Notes: a model not told the origin generated them from the sequence alone. Positions 54,313-64,000 are shown, counted from the stretch's first letter. The stretch is 64,000 bases of DNA from Micropterix aruncella (GCA_944548615.1 OX155979.1:15219597-15283596), one strand, 5' to 3'. Made by a program: numbers and translations.

Positions 54313-54931
54313 AATGGTTACCTCGATTATTAATATCACGTTATATATCACAATAATTTGTTATAATGTCACAATATCTTAATTTTTTATCATTTATGTA
54401 TGTTTGTTTGTACCTATGCATTATTGACGTCAAAAAGTTACGATTTCGTACTATTTTGAATAAAAAACTTATGATTATGATGATTAATACCTACCTAATG
54501 TACTCATACTTCTACTACTACTATGGACTTACCAACATGTACAAAATACTGTAAACACTCCTTGTAAATTAATATTGTGTTCGATTTTTAAAAATGTACA
54601 TAATAGATATCCAAACCATCTAGATTTTTATTCGCATCGATTATAAAATGGAATTTGTAACTAGTCGCAATGGGTCTCGTGACGAGATAACCGACTGCGC
54701 TCAATCAATCGATTGATCGGTAGCCATCCAAACGGGTCTATCGCGACCCGCCTGGAAGCATTCGCGTTGGGTCTTTCAACGAGCGCCCGAGCGCCCACTC
54801 AATCGATCAATTGATTGATCGAGTCAAAGTGATTCGATCGCCATGCAAACGGGTCGATCACGACCCGGGTCGTGCCCGGGTCGCTAAAAACCCGCGATCG
54901 ACACAACACTAACAGAGCGTGGGGGGGGGCG

Positions 54932-55310
54932 CCAGTTTTGCATGCGGCAATTTTGCACAAATGTCACTTTTGACAGGTCCAAATTTGTTGAGGGCAGATT
55001 TGCAGGAGGCAACCTTGCAGGCGGCAACCTTCAGTACAGTTTTTAAGTTTTTCTGTTAGGTTAGGTTAGGTTAGGTTTTTCTTTCCCTAAAATCGAAGTG
55101 ACATTAATTACCGGCATCCTTGTAGTGGATGACTTTTATACATCAAACTAAACATTAAAAAAATGTTTTAAGTTTTTCTGTTAGGTTAGGTTAGGTCATT
55201 TTGACATTTGCAAAACTGCCTTCTGCAAGATTGCCTTCTGCAAAACTGCCGCCTGCAAGAATGCCGTCTGCAAGATTGCCGTCTGCAAATTTGCCTTCTG
55301 CAAGTTTGAT
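54932..55310. repeat. 15-bp minisatellite in inverted halves with TTAGG blocks
   Basis: 55205-55307 holds seven variants of AARATTGCCTTCTGC (15 bp). The inverse (GGCAACCTTGCAGGC-type) occurs at 54990-55032. Between them, TTTAAGTTTTTCTGTTAGGT occurs twice, with four TTAGG units at 55056-55075 and three at 55181-55195. It follows the hAT element directly. Confidence 0.8.
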
Positions 55311-55317
55311 GGGACCC

Positions 55318-55396
55318 TTCGGCGGAAAGGTCGTCGTGGTCGGAGGGGATTTCCGTCAACTTCTGCCTGTGGTCCGGGCGGATCGAGAACTGCAAT
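55318..55396 (+). mobile_element. Helitron helicase fragment, direct
   Basis: Matches 45080-45160 (GGCGGAAAGGTCGTCGTGGT ... GATCGAGAACTGCAATA) with a one-base deletion. It abuts the minisatellite. Confidence 0.9.
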
Positions 55397-55744
55397 ACGT
55401 ACATAGCAATCGGAATGAATCTGGCGGAATCTCCAGCAACAAAACGAAATGCATCTTATTGGCTAAAAGTTTAAGCCAATCACAGCCGAGGCTTAACCAA
55501 TCACAAGCAGTTAAAAATTAGCGTTATGCAGCTTAACCAATATGAGGAATATATTTTAACAGGACACCAACATTATAATTGTAAATCGTCCATCATGTCT
55601 GTATGACTTTTTCGGCTTTTCTGCGAAAAGCAACTAATATCTCAATTGTTTATTTCTGCATTATATTTAATGCTGAATAAAAAAAACTGCGTGAGATATT
55701 TTAATTAAATTGGAAATATTATTACTCAGCTTGAACTCGAGGCC
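55397..55744. other. Unassigned DNA before the tandem array
   Basis: Repeated CCAAT phrases (AAGCCAATCACAG, TTAACCAATCACAAG, TTAACCAATATG) at 55440-55550. No gene recognised. Confidence 0.35.
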
Positions 55745-57015
55745 CGCCGATGCTCACACTTCGGTCTGGCAGCCATCGAGGAACCCACTTTAAAATGTTC
55801 AAAATTTTGCTATAGATACCTGATGATATAAGATATTACATATAAAAAGTCCATAAGGACGTTATTTCTTAAGTTGGAGATATTAATTCTCGAATTCGGG
55901 ATCGCGCATCGCTGGTGTTAGTATGCAGTGGTCAAGGCGGCCGCTCAAACTTCGGTCTGTCAGATATCGAGAATCCCACTTTTGGAGATTCAAAATTTTA
56001 CTATACAGCTGATAATATTAGACATCACATATAAAAAGTGCATTAGGGCGTTATTTTTTAAATTGGAGATATTAATTCCCAAACTTGGATCCGCACACCG
56101 CCGATGTTAGTATGTCTAGGCGGCCGCTCAAACTTCGGTCTGGCAGATATCGAGAATCCCACATTTGGAGCTTCAAAATTTTACTATACGTAGCTGATAA
56201 TATTAGACATCACATATAAAAAGTGCATTAGGGTGTTATTTTTTAAATTGGAGATATTAATTCCCAAACTTGGATCCGCACACCGCCAATGTTAGTATGT
56301 CTAGGCGGCCGCTCAAACTTCGGTCTGGCAGATATCGAGAATCCCACTTTTGGAGCTTCAAAATTTTACTATACATAGCTGATAATATTAGACATCACAT
56401 AAAAAAAGTGCATTAGGGCGTTATTTTTTAAATTGGAGATATTAATTCCCAAACTTGGATCCGCACACCGCCGATGTTAGTATGTCTAGGTGGCCGCTCA
56501 AACTTTGGTCTGGCAGATATCGAGAATCCCACTTTTGGAGCTTCAAAATTTTACTATACGTAGCTGATAATATTAGACATCACATATAAAAAGTGCATTA
56601 GGGCGTTATTTTTTAAATTGGAGATATTAATTCCCAAACTTGGATCCGCACACCCCCGATGTTAGTATGTCTAGGCGGTCGCTCAAACTTCAGTCTGGCA
56701 GATATCGAGAATCCCACTTTTGGAGCTTCAAAATTTTAATATACATAGCTAACGATATTAGACATCACATATCAAAAGTGCATTAGGGCATTATTTTTTA
56801 AATTGTAGATATTAATTCCCCAACTTGAGTCCGCGCACCGCCGATGTTAGTATGTCTAGGCGGCCTCTTAAACTTCGGTCTGGCAGATATCGAGAATCCC
56901 ACTTTTGGAGCTTCAAAATTTTATTATACATAGCTGATGATATTAGACATCACGTATAAAAAGTGCATTAGGGCGTTATTTTTTAAATTGGAGATATTAA
57001 TTCCCAAACTTGGGA
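55745..57015 (+). repeat. ~185-bp tandem array (about seven units)
   Basis: Units are marked by AAACTTCGGTCTGGCAGATA near 55769 (diverged), 55948, 56129, 56316, 56501, 56686 and 56870, spacing 179-187 bp. Each contains GATATCGAGAATCCCACTTT, AGTGCATTAGGGCGTTATTT and GCCGATGTTAGTATGTCTAG, and most carry GCGGCCGC. Inner units are nearly identical and the outer unit is more diverged. Inverse copies lie at 58636-59090. Confidence 0.93.
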
Positions 57016-58635
57016 ATTAGGGCGTTTTATGTTTGAAAGTTTAGAGTACTTGACTGTTAAATAAAAGATGCCGATTCACCCCCTTGTAGGATCGGTGAAA
57101 GCGGCAGGATATTCTATTGTAGTTGAAAGATTTTCAAACAATGAAATGGCCTCTCTGCGAGCTGACCGTCGGCTTTTTTCGTTGCGACATTTCGTTTCGA
57201 AATCTACGGCGCATGTGTTGAACAGATGTATTTGTCTTGTCTTATGTCCGCTTGGAAGTGCGGCTTTTATCAAAAAATAAATGACCCCTTTGTAAACTTA
57301 AATGCCCAGTTGCGGGGCATTCAATTCGTGAAAGTTAAAGTTTACAGGATAGCAGTGCAAAGATTTATTTTAGTGCGTTTATTATTATGAAACATATGGG
57401 AAGTGATTTTAACATTATAATAGCTATGAAAGTATATAAAAACATATAAAAAATTATTTTGTGTTGTTTGACAAATTAATATCTATTTTTAATGATATGC
57501 GCTACTTCTGGACATACATTTCTATGTGCTGTATTCTTGCATGTAACATAGAATTGTTAAAACTTGTGATTTAAAAAAAAACACTACTTAGTCGGTTTTT
57601 CTTAGCAATTGGCAAACTAATAAACTTACGCGCTAACTAATAAAGCCGTTGTAGAACCCGGTCTGTCTCCAATTAATACTTTATTACAACTTTTAGTTGG
57701 GTAATGTCTTGAAATGATACAGAATGGCAACAAACGGAAGCTGCATAATTATTTACCGTCGCAAACATTGATGTTTTATTGGCTACTAGTATATTTTATT
57801 GACTTTAAAATGACTGTATTGTAGTTTAATACACCTAATTCTCTTGCGGAGATAATTTCATCGACAATATCAAGTAACATGTCTAACAAAATTTTACTAA
57901 ATTTTAATTTATAATTATTGTTTTAAGTTTTTTTGTAAATTAATTTTATTTTTGCAGTAAAACAGAACACTTGCTGTGTATTGTTCACACACTGTGAAAT
58001 AGGATTTACCTATAATACGTGTATTTTATGACTTAAAATGCTTATGACTTAAAATGCTATGACTAATGGGGACTAAGTTTGGGAAATAATAATCATTACA
58101 GCTTTCTTGCTCCAAGAATGGTTAATATCATGAGTAAAGAGAACATATTGGAAATTAGCAGCAAACAACACAAATATCACCTTACATCATGGTTAATAAA
58201 CCTTGTTAGGAGAGAGACGGAGAAAACATTCATCACAATTTTAAAATAAATAAATATATTTATTTTCTATTTATTTTATATACGTATTTTTATTAATTCT
58301 TATATATTATTAGTTATTTTTATAAATGATTATTTATTATTGCTATTATATATTTTTATTATTATTATTTAGTATTACTTGTCTATAGTTCTAATATTAT
58401 TTTGGTGTAGTGAGAATTTCATTTTAACTTGATTTGATTGAATTTTTTTATTTTTAGTTTGGAATTTAACTTGATTTGATTCAATTTTTTATTTTTAGTA
58501 TGTATTTTTTAATCATTTGTATTGGTGTTCTCCTTAGAACAGGCTCTGCCTAGTTAGGAGCAACACAATCTATGTTAATTGCTAACGGTGTATTTTTTTT
58601 TGTGGACCAATAAATAAATAAATAAATAAATAAAA
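57016..58635. other. Spacer between inverted arrays
   Basis: No protein domain recognised; a 70-codon frame at 57068-57280 has no known features. A LINE 3' tail is present at ~58525-58634, containing AACAGGCTCTGCCTAGTTAG and (AATA)n. If the arrays are one foldback element, this is its interior, partly filled by the LINE. Confidence 0.4.
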
Positions 58636-59090
58636 TATCTTCAATTTAAGAAATAACGCCCTAATGCACTTTTTATATGTGATGTACAATATAATCAGCT
58701 ATGTATAATAAAATTTTGAAGCTCCAAAAGTGGGATTCTCGATAGCTGCCGACCCAGCAACAAAAATCCAAATTCATGCACTTGCCCAAAATTTGTGCGG
58801 TTTCCTCGACCACTGCATATTAACATCGGCGATGCGCGAGCCAAAGTTTGGGAATTAATATCTTTAATTTAAGAAATAACGCCCTAATGCGCTTTTTATA
58901 TGTGATGTGTAATATCATCAGCTATGTATAGTAAAATTTTGAAGCTCCAAAAGTGGGATTCTCGATATCTGCCAGACCGAAGTTTAAGCGGCCGCCTCGA
59001 CCATTGCATACTAACATCGGCGATAAGTAAAATTTGCATCGTAAAATTTCGAACCTCCTAAATTATGATTCTCGATCATTGCCAGACTAA
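58636..59090 (-). repeat. Inverted copies of the ~185-bp array
   Basis: Two inverse units (58645-58745 and 58855-59020) plus a decayed outer third. They share AAATAACGCCCTAATGC and AGTGGGATTCTCGATA with the left array. The GCGGCCGC block persists at ~58989. Confidence 0.9.
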
Positions 59091-59247
59091 AATTTGAGTA
59101 TCCGATTCGCTCTATTGCCTACTCTCCTAAATACGACAAGCATAATTTGTATTTCCCGCGGGAGCCTTAATATTTATTTTTTGTTATAGCATAATTCACG
59201 CGTTGTCATTGGTGGACTGATATTGGCTTGCTATATGTACGTATGTT

Positions 59248-59256
59248 TATATATAT
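59248..59256 (+). promoter_or_regulatory. Possible TATA element of the Rab24-like gene
   Basis: A TATATATAT run lies ~195 bp upstream of the Rab24-like ATG, in otherwise unique DNA after the inverted array. Core promoter use is inference only, because such runs are common in this AT-rich window. Confidence 0.25.
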
Positions 59257-59451
59257 CGTTTTCTGGCGCCAGCTTCAGAGACCTCATGTTTCAGTGGTCA
59301 TGTTAACAGAGAGAGTTGATTTGTTTGTTTTGTTTGTTGTTTTACGTGTATATCCGCTTGTATTTAAGTTTCCGCGTGATAAGACAGTAGTAAATTGACG
59401 CAGTTGGGCTGCGTTTAAATGGGCGATCTCGTCGGTTAGCGGCTTTCCAAA

Positions 59452-59565
59452 ATGAGTAGAGTGGATTTCAAAATTGTGCTCCTGGGCAGCGAATTCGTCG
59501 GGAAGACTAGTTTGGCTATAAGATTCGTCCATTCCACGTTCAATGACAGCAGTAATTATCAAAAC
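59452..59565 (+). CDS. Rab24: Rab24-like small GTPase, exon 1 only
   Basis: The ATG at 59452 opens MSRVDFKIVLLGSEFVGKTS, with the P-loop GSEFVGKTS, and continues to SSNYQN before a consensus GTAAGT donor at 59566. Rab GTPases switch between GTP and GDP to direct vesicle traffic. The RVDxKxVxLGxEYVGKTSL start and the NYQN end resemble Rab24, an atypical autophagy-linked Rab; this is by-eye recognition, and RabX-type relatives are alternatives. No second exon (TIGAAF-like switch region) was found by 64000, so the gene presumably runs off the window. A LINE fragment begins within ~20 bp of the donor. Confidence 0.78.
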
Positions 59566-59579
59566 GTAAGTATTTAATT

Positions 59580-60560
59580 TGATAATTTTAGATCTAGTTT
59601 CTTTGGCATTGAGTCTGGTGTTCCACAGGGATCCCATTTAGGGCCTTTGCTTTTTAATGTTTATATTAACGACATCGGTACTTGCTTTAATCACTGCGAC
59701 TATCTCCTTTACGCAGATGATTTGAAAATCTTCATGGGAGTGAAGAACCATGGCGACTGTCAACTGATCCAGGAAGATCTGAATCGTTTCACTCGTTTCT
59801 GTGAACAGCGTAAACTTTCTTTAAATGTAGCTAAGTGCCATAAAATCTCATTTTCGCGAAATGTCAATATTATTAACTTTAAATATACAATTGGCAATGA
59901 TGTAATTCTGGAAGTAGATCGAGTGCGTGATCTAGGAGTCATCTTAGATCGCAAGCTTTTAATGGATAAGCACATTGATTCAGTCGTCAACAGGGCTTAC
60001 AGCACCCTCGGTTTTATGAGATTATGAGAGTTTGTAGACCTCTTAAAAACACTCATTCTTTGACAACGGTTTATGTTGCATACGTATGCAGCCTGCTTGA
60101 ATTTGCTTCTAATATTTGGTCTCCACAGTATGCTACATACAAGCTGAGGATTGAGCGTATTCAAAAACGATTTATACGTCATCTAAATTACCGCTTATTT
60201 TCCAACGGCTTGTCGTACGCTGAAGGTCTGCAACGCCACGGTTTAGAGACATTAGAGGACCGGCGAGTAGTATCAGATATGTCGTTTCTACATAAAATTG
60301 TTCATACTGGGTTGGACAGTTCATACCTCCTGAGTAGGGTGAGCATACGAGCGCCTTCCCGACTCGCTCGTGCTCACTCAACTTTTTACGTACCAAGGTT
60401 CAACACTAACTATGGTTCCAATTCGTTATTGCCGCGCATTATGCATGCATACAATGTATGCTTTAACGATATTGACATATTTAACCATCAGAATAGTCGA
60501 TTCTTTGTTAAGGAGGTATGCGAAAAGCTGATTATCAGATCGGATTGAATTAGCATGCAC
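59580..60560 (+). mobile_element. Jockey/CR1-type LINE fragment in Rab24-like intron
   Basis: Reads SGVPQGSHLGPLLFNVYIND, YLLYADDLKIFMG (RT box YADD), VRDLGVILDRKLLMDKHIDS, a frameshift at ~60027, then YVAYVCSLLEFASNIWSPQY and LRIERIQKRFIRHLNYR, with stop at 60548. An (AC)n-rich tail follows at 60575-60690. Confidence 0.87.
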
Positions 60561-60574
60561 CACATTCGCACTAC

Positions 60575-60690
60575 AGATACACACACCCACACACACATAC
60601 ATACATGCACACAAACACACCCTAACACACATACACACACTCACACATAAACGCTCTCCATCACACAAACACACACTAACATCCACACTC
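60575..60690. repeat. (AC)n-rich microsatellite
   Basis: Interrupted ACACAC/ACACATAC repeats after the LINE fragment. Confidence 0.9.
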
Positions 60691-60709
60691 GCACCTAGCG
60701 ATTTATTTA

Positions 60710-61870
60710 TTTATTTATTTATTTAAGAATTAATTACTATGAAACATTGATTAGCTTATAAAAATAACAGGAACCGAATGGCAAAACCTTAACCTTTTGA
60801 TTATTTGTTTCTGTCACCCAACTGGGACTAGCCCGTTCTAGGGTGGACAGGACTCCAATATTACAATCAAGTTTGCTTGATTGCTTGGTTGCTTACAAAT
60901 ATACAAGTTTTAGTAAAAAGCTAATGACACTAAATTGCCCTAAAATGTGGTCTTCAGAATAAAATAAAAAAATAATAATAATATAAAAATATTAAAAGAT
61001 ATAATATAATAAATAAAATGCAATTCCATTATTTAATCGGCAATAAATATAATATAAAATTCGATTAAATAAAATAAATAAAGTTATATGTGAGAAAAGG
61101 AAGAAACGGTCATTAATATTTATTAATATAAAATTACCTAGTCTAAAAAGTATACTTCATTGTCAAAGTCAAATAATTTTTGGTAGTTAGTTCAATGTTA
61201 AAATATACTTAACATATATGTTTAAAAATATGTTAATAATTTGTGCACCTAAGTTTTATTATACTATTATTTCTAACATTTGATGTGTGGTTAGTCTGTC
61301 ATGATTCGATAACCATTTCTTTAATTTATTTTTGAATTCCCTAAATGTCAAGTTCATTTTTATTTCCATATTGATCAGATTGTAAAATCTCGGCGGAATG
61401 AAAGAGTAATGTCTTTGTCCAAATGATGTTTTCCTTCTGGGTATTATTGAGCTATTTTCTAAAACTTGTCTCGTTGGTCGCCGGTTCTGAATTATTCCTA
61501 AATTTGAGTTACTGTCCAAAAATAGCCTTAAGAGGGAAGTTTTTAGAAAAAGTTGCCTACAGTCAAGAACTTTAGCTTCCTTATAAAGTTCATTAGTGGG
61601 ATGGCGATATGGTCTACGTAGAATAATTTTTAATATAAATTTCTGCGCAACTTGCAATGGCTCTAGCAGGGTTTTACCACATCCACCCCATCCAATTATG
61701 CCGTAAGTAATAAGCGATTCACATAAAGCATAATAAACAGTTTTTAGTGTTTTGGAATCCAGAATATTCCTCAGTTCTTTGAAAACATATCCAAGGATTC
61801 GCACCTTCGTATCCACGTTATGTATATGAGAATCCCAACGGAGAAAGCAATCTAGCAATCTATTTTAACT
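60710..61870 (-). mobile_element. LINE 'F' family 3' end, copy 2
   Basis: A 199-codon minus frame: LRWDSHIHNVDTKVRILGYV, YYALCESLITYGIIGWGGCG, ILRRPYRHPTNELYKEAKVL, SFGQRHYSFIPPRFYNLINM, FREFKNKLKKWLSNHDRL. The UTR ends in a TTTATTTATT tail at 60710-60724. It is near-identical to 13560-14625 but extends further 5'. Confidence 0.9.
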
Positions 61871-62306
61871 GTTACTTTTAAATTCTTTTTGGCTTTATTT
61901 ATTTTGTATTGTTTAGCATATTTTGTAATCCTTATATAGCAAATAATTTAAAACATCATTGGCTTTGTTACTGGTATATATATTATGCTTATACGTATTT
62001 TTTTATGCTGTATGTTTTTAAGAAAAATAAAATAAAAATAAAAATAATTACGCTTGTACTCATCGAGAGCAGTAAATGTGTTGATTCCGTACTGAATTCA
62101 AGAAGCAGCATATTCTTATCAGAACATTCCCGGTATTTCCAGCTGTTAAATTATTTCAGAGGTACGCAAGGATGTAATCCTTAGTTTCACCGACTACATA
62201 GTTTTAATAAAAATAAACAATACATTCTTTATTAATTTCATTTACTTCAAACAAGCAACGGAAATACGTAAAATGGCCATTCTACGGCTTTTCGTGCGAG
62301 TGCGAA
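61871..62306. other. Unassigned AT-rich DNA
   Basis: No domain or repeat boundary recognised; an A/T run of AAAATAAAAATAAAAATAA type at 62022-62048. Confidence 0.3.
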
Positions 62307-62309
62307 ATT

Positions 62310-62440
62310 TTATGGCTTCGAAGGGGGAGTAAATGGGTGGTAAGGTGAACTCTCACATATGGCAAGACAGCCGTCATACACCTACCACAGCCGTTCGTTA
62401 GTCCGAAATCCACCGTATTCCACCCCATAAAAAAAAATTG
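62310..62440 (+). mobile_element. R2-type LINE 3' UTR scrap
   Basis: TATGGCTTCGAAGGGGGAGT and the following UTR match copy 1 at 4678-4780. Both ends are lost. Confidence 0.8.
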
Positions 62441-62606
62441 GGAATAACTGCAGTATAGGAACCTCTCTCAAAAAAAAAAAAATATAGACTAATAGATTTT
62501 TTTATGGAAGAAAATTGTGTTGGTCGCTATAAATAAGCAAGATATAGGCTTTCAAAGTTTAAGTTTTATATGTAAACAAACAGGCCAAAATAAAAATATA
62601 AATAAT

Positions 62607-63598
62607 TCACCACGCTGATTCCGAATCTTCCATAATCTTTATTCGATCTCAATAAATAAGCGAGATATAGGCGTTCAAAATGTTCATTGCAATGCCAAGA
62701 AAGTTGCGGCCATTTTGTTTGTACGTACCGTGACGGACCCATTCGAGTATATCGTAATATCGATAACAATTACCGATATTACAGAAATTATGTCAATTTG
62801 CAGTTTTTAGATTGAACGAAATATTTTCAAAAAAAACGATCGAAAAAAACATATTTTCGCAAAACTTTAAAAAAAGCGCACTATTTTTTATGTTTTTTCA
62901 ATGACTTTGCATATTGATGACAGAAGATATCCTGAAATGTCGTTTCTTTCAGGTTACCTTTAGTCATCAATACACAAAGTCATTTCGTAAAAACTTCGAA
63001 AATTGTCCAATCGTTTTAGATGATCGCTAACACACCGTAATATTATCAGCGCGGCGCGGCCTGCGGCAGGCAAAAATTTTTTTTCGAATTTCGCGCAAAA
63101 TTCAAAAAAAACTTTTTGTCTGCGGTGTTAATTTGATATTGAAGAAATTTCGTTTGTTTCAGGTTATCTTTTGTCATCATCCCCAAAGTCATTTTGTAAA
63201 AACCTCGAAAAAAACCGAATTATCGCTAACACATTTCCGAATTTCGCGCGAAATTCGAAAAAACTATTTGCTTACGGTGATATTCTCATATTTGAGAATT
63301 TTCTATTGTTTCAGGATACCTTTTGTTGTCAAAACGCAGTTATCTCGAAAATTGTCTAATTTTTTCAAATATCGCAGGCATGTTCTTTCTAGAGCATGCC
63401 ATCATTTTTGTAATATCGCGAATTGCTATCGATATTAGAGAACTCGCGATATATCGACTAATTTCGACGCTACTCTTGAAACAATATGGTCGATTTTTTG
63501 GCGTTTAGTATGCAAACTTTAAATGACTATATCTCGCTTATTTATTGAGAGCGACAAAATATTATTGCAGATTCGGAATCTGCGTGGTGAATATAGTC
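62607..63598. mobile_element. Long-inverted-repeat element (~1 kb)
   Basis: CACCACGCTGATTCCGAATC at the left continues for ~70 bp to GAGATATAGGCGTT. The right end, inverted, shows the same sequence (ATTGCAGATTCGGAATCTGC near 63565-63585). The interior has repeated TTTCAGGTTAYCTTTWGTCATC phrases and no ORF. Related pieces: 29990-30362 and 37884-38270. Confidence 0.75.
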
Positions 63599-64000
63599 AC
63601 CCCTTGCACAGCTAGACACATTCTAGCTGGCTGCAAGGTGGCCTTAGATCAAGGACGGTACACTTACCGCCATGACAAAGTTCTCGCTGTTATTCGCGAG
63701 GTAATTAGTCTCTCAGTGGCTCGTGCCAACAAGGGTTTGACAGTATCCTCCAAACCCCCAATACAGTTTGTGCGGGATGGCTCTAAAGGCAAAAAACATT
63801 TAACTACAAAACCTTTCTCAATAATCGAGAAAGCTACAGATTGGATTCTGGAGGTTGATTCGGTCTCTAAGCAGTATAAATTCCCTGAAAGTCTCGGATG
63901 CACAGCCCTCCGTCCAGATATAACTCTTTACTCTCTATCTCGGAAGGTGGCTCTTATTGTAGAATTAACTGTTCCATGGGAATCAAATATCCCAAAAGAC
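63599..64000 (+). mobile_element. R2-type LINE end, cut by window edge
   Basis: An open frame from ~63601: PCTARHILAGCKVALDQGRY (Cys-x4-His-x4-Cys, as in the knuckle before the endonuclease of R2-like LINEs), TYRHDKVLAVIREVISLSVA, PPIQFVRDGSKGKKHLTTKP, IIEKATDWILEVDSVSKQYK, LRPDITLYSLS and VELTVPWESNIPKD at the edge. It is the furthest 5' extension of this family in the window. Confidence 0.87.

Larger units (their letters stand above)
50640..54600 (+). mobile_element. Nearly complete CR1-like LINE inside the hAT element
   Basis: Two ORFs in LINE order (50674-51312 and 51348-54312) followed by a UTR. ORF2 holds an apurinic-type endonuclease and a reverse transcriptase and is broken by a single frameshift. 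Its protein relatives in the window are at 5870-6716 and 22985-23400. The exact ends were not found; no A-tail is evident. Confidence 0.85.
47136..54911 (+). mobile_element. hAT transposon with nested insertions
   Basis: The left end TAGTGTTGGGTCGATCGCG and the inverted right end TAGTGTTGTGTCGATCGCG differ at one base. They are flanked by 8-bp direct repeats ACAGAGCC (47128-47135) and ACAGAGCG (54912-54919), as expected for hAT. Subterminal regions (47150-47400 and 54690-54900) are dense in ATCGATCGATC/TTGATCGATC motifs, plausible transposase-binding sites. Inside lie the transposase gene, a TTAA-flanked MITE, a LINE scrap and a nearly intact LINE. Confidence 0.9.

Noticed and set aside
55201..55310. 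Pentapeptide-repeat protein suggested by A-x-L-P-S repeats
   Set aside because: The pattern follows from the 15-bp minisatellite period; both strands give five-residue repeats, and there is no gene around it.
55745..57015. CRISPR-like array
   Set aside because: Units are ~185 bp, contiguous and homologous throughout, with no short repeat/unique spacer structure, in a eukaryotic context.
57068..57280. 70-codon frame between the inverted arrays
   Set aside because: No motif, antisense strand equally open, and no promoter or splice evidence.

Overview
This window looks like AT-rich, transposon-saturated nuclear DNA from an insect, most probably a moth or butterfly. The evidence is spliced eukaryotic genes with GT/AG introns, animal intersectin, MADF-BESS and Rab24-like genes, and many non-LTR retrotransposons, a Helitron, hAT, mariner and Penelope-like remnants of the kind common in Lepidoptera. 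The species assignment is inference. No prokaryotic operon, CRISPR array, rRNA or tRNA was recognised.

Host genes. (1) Minus strand, 30736 down to 7116: the first seven coding exons (382 codons, frame kept across every junction) of Dap160/intersectin, an endocytic scaffold. They cover EH domain 1, a Pro-rich linker, EH domain 2 and the start of the coiled coil; later exons were not found. (2) Minus strand, 40494 down to 35728: a complete three-exon gene for a 243-residue MADF-BESS protein. (3) Plus strand, 59452-59565: the first exon of a Rab24-like small GTPase; the rest probably lies beyond the window.

Transposable elements fill most of the remainder. 1-31 kb, mostly inside Dap160 introns and downstream of them: non-LTR fragments of several families (RTE-like, RNase-H-bearing, CR1/Jockey-like, and one with an R2-type PD-(D/E)XK endonuclease), a mariner relic with a mutated catalytic Asp, a Penelope-like 3' end, and copies of an unclassified ~600-660 bp retroposon with clear target-site duplications but no A-tail. 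31-43 kb: terminal-inverted-repeat elements, more copies of that retroposon, hairpins, and unassigned DNA. 43.4-46.3 kb: a GC-rich, frame-broken Helitron Rep/helicase. 47.1-54.9 kb: a hAT transposon with an 8-bp target duplication, matched terminal repeats and an uninterrupted 623-residue BED-finger transposase; a TTAA-flanked MITE and a nearly intact CR1-like LINE sit inside it. 54.9-59.1 kb: interstitial TTAGG blocks, a 15-bp minisatellite in both orientations, a loose Helitron helicase fragment, and a foldback-like pair of inverted ~185-bp tandem arrays ending close to the Rab24-like promoter. 59.6-64 kb: further LINEs, a long-inverted-repeat element and an R2-type LINE end running off the window.

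The best leads are the tail-less retroposon family, the foldback-like array, the nested hAT stack with helicase fragments on both sides, and LINEs inserted within tens of bases of host splice donors. All family names come from reading motifs by eye; no database search was run.
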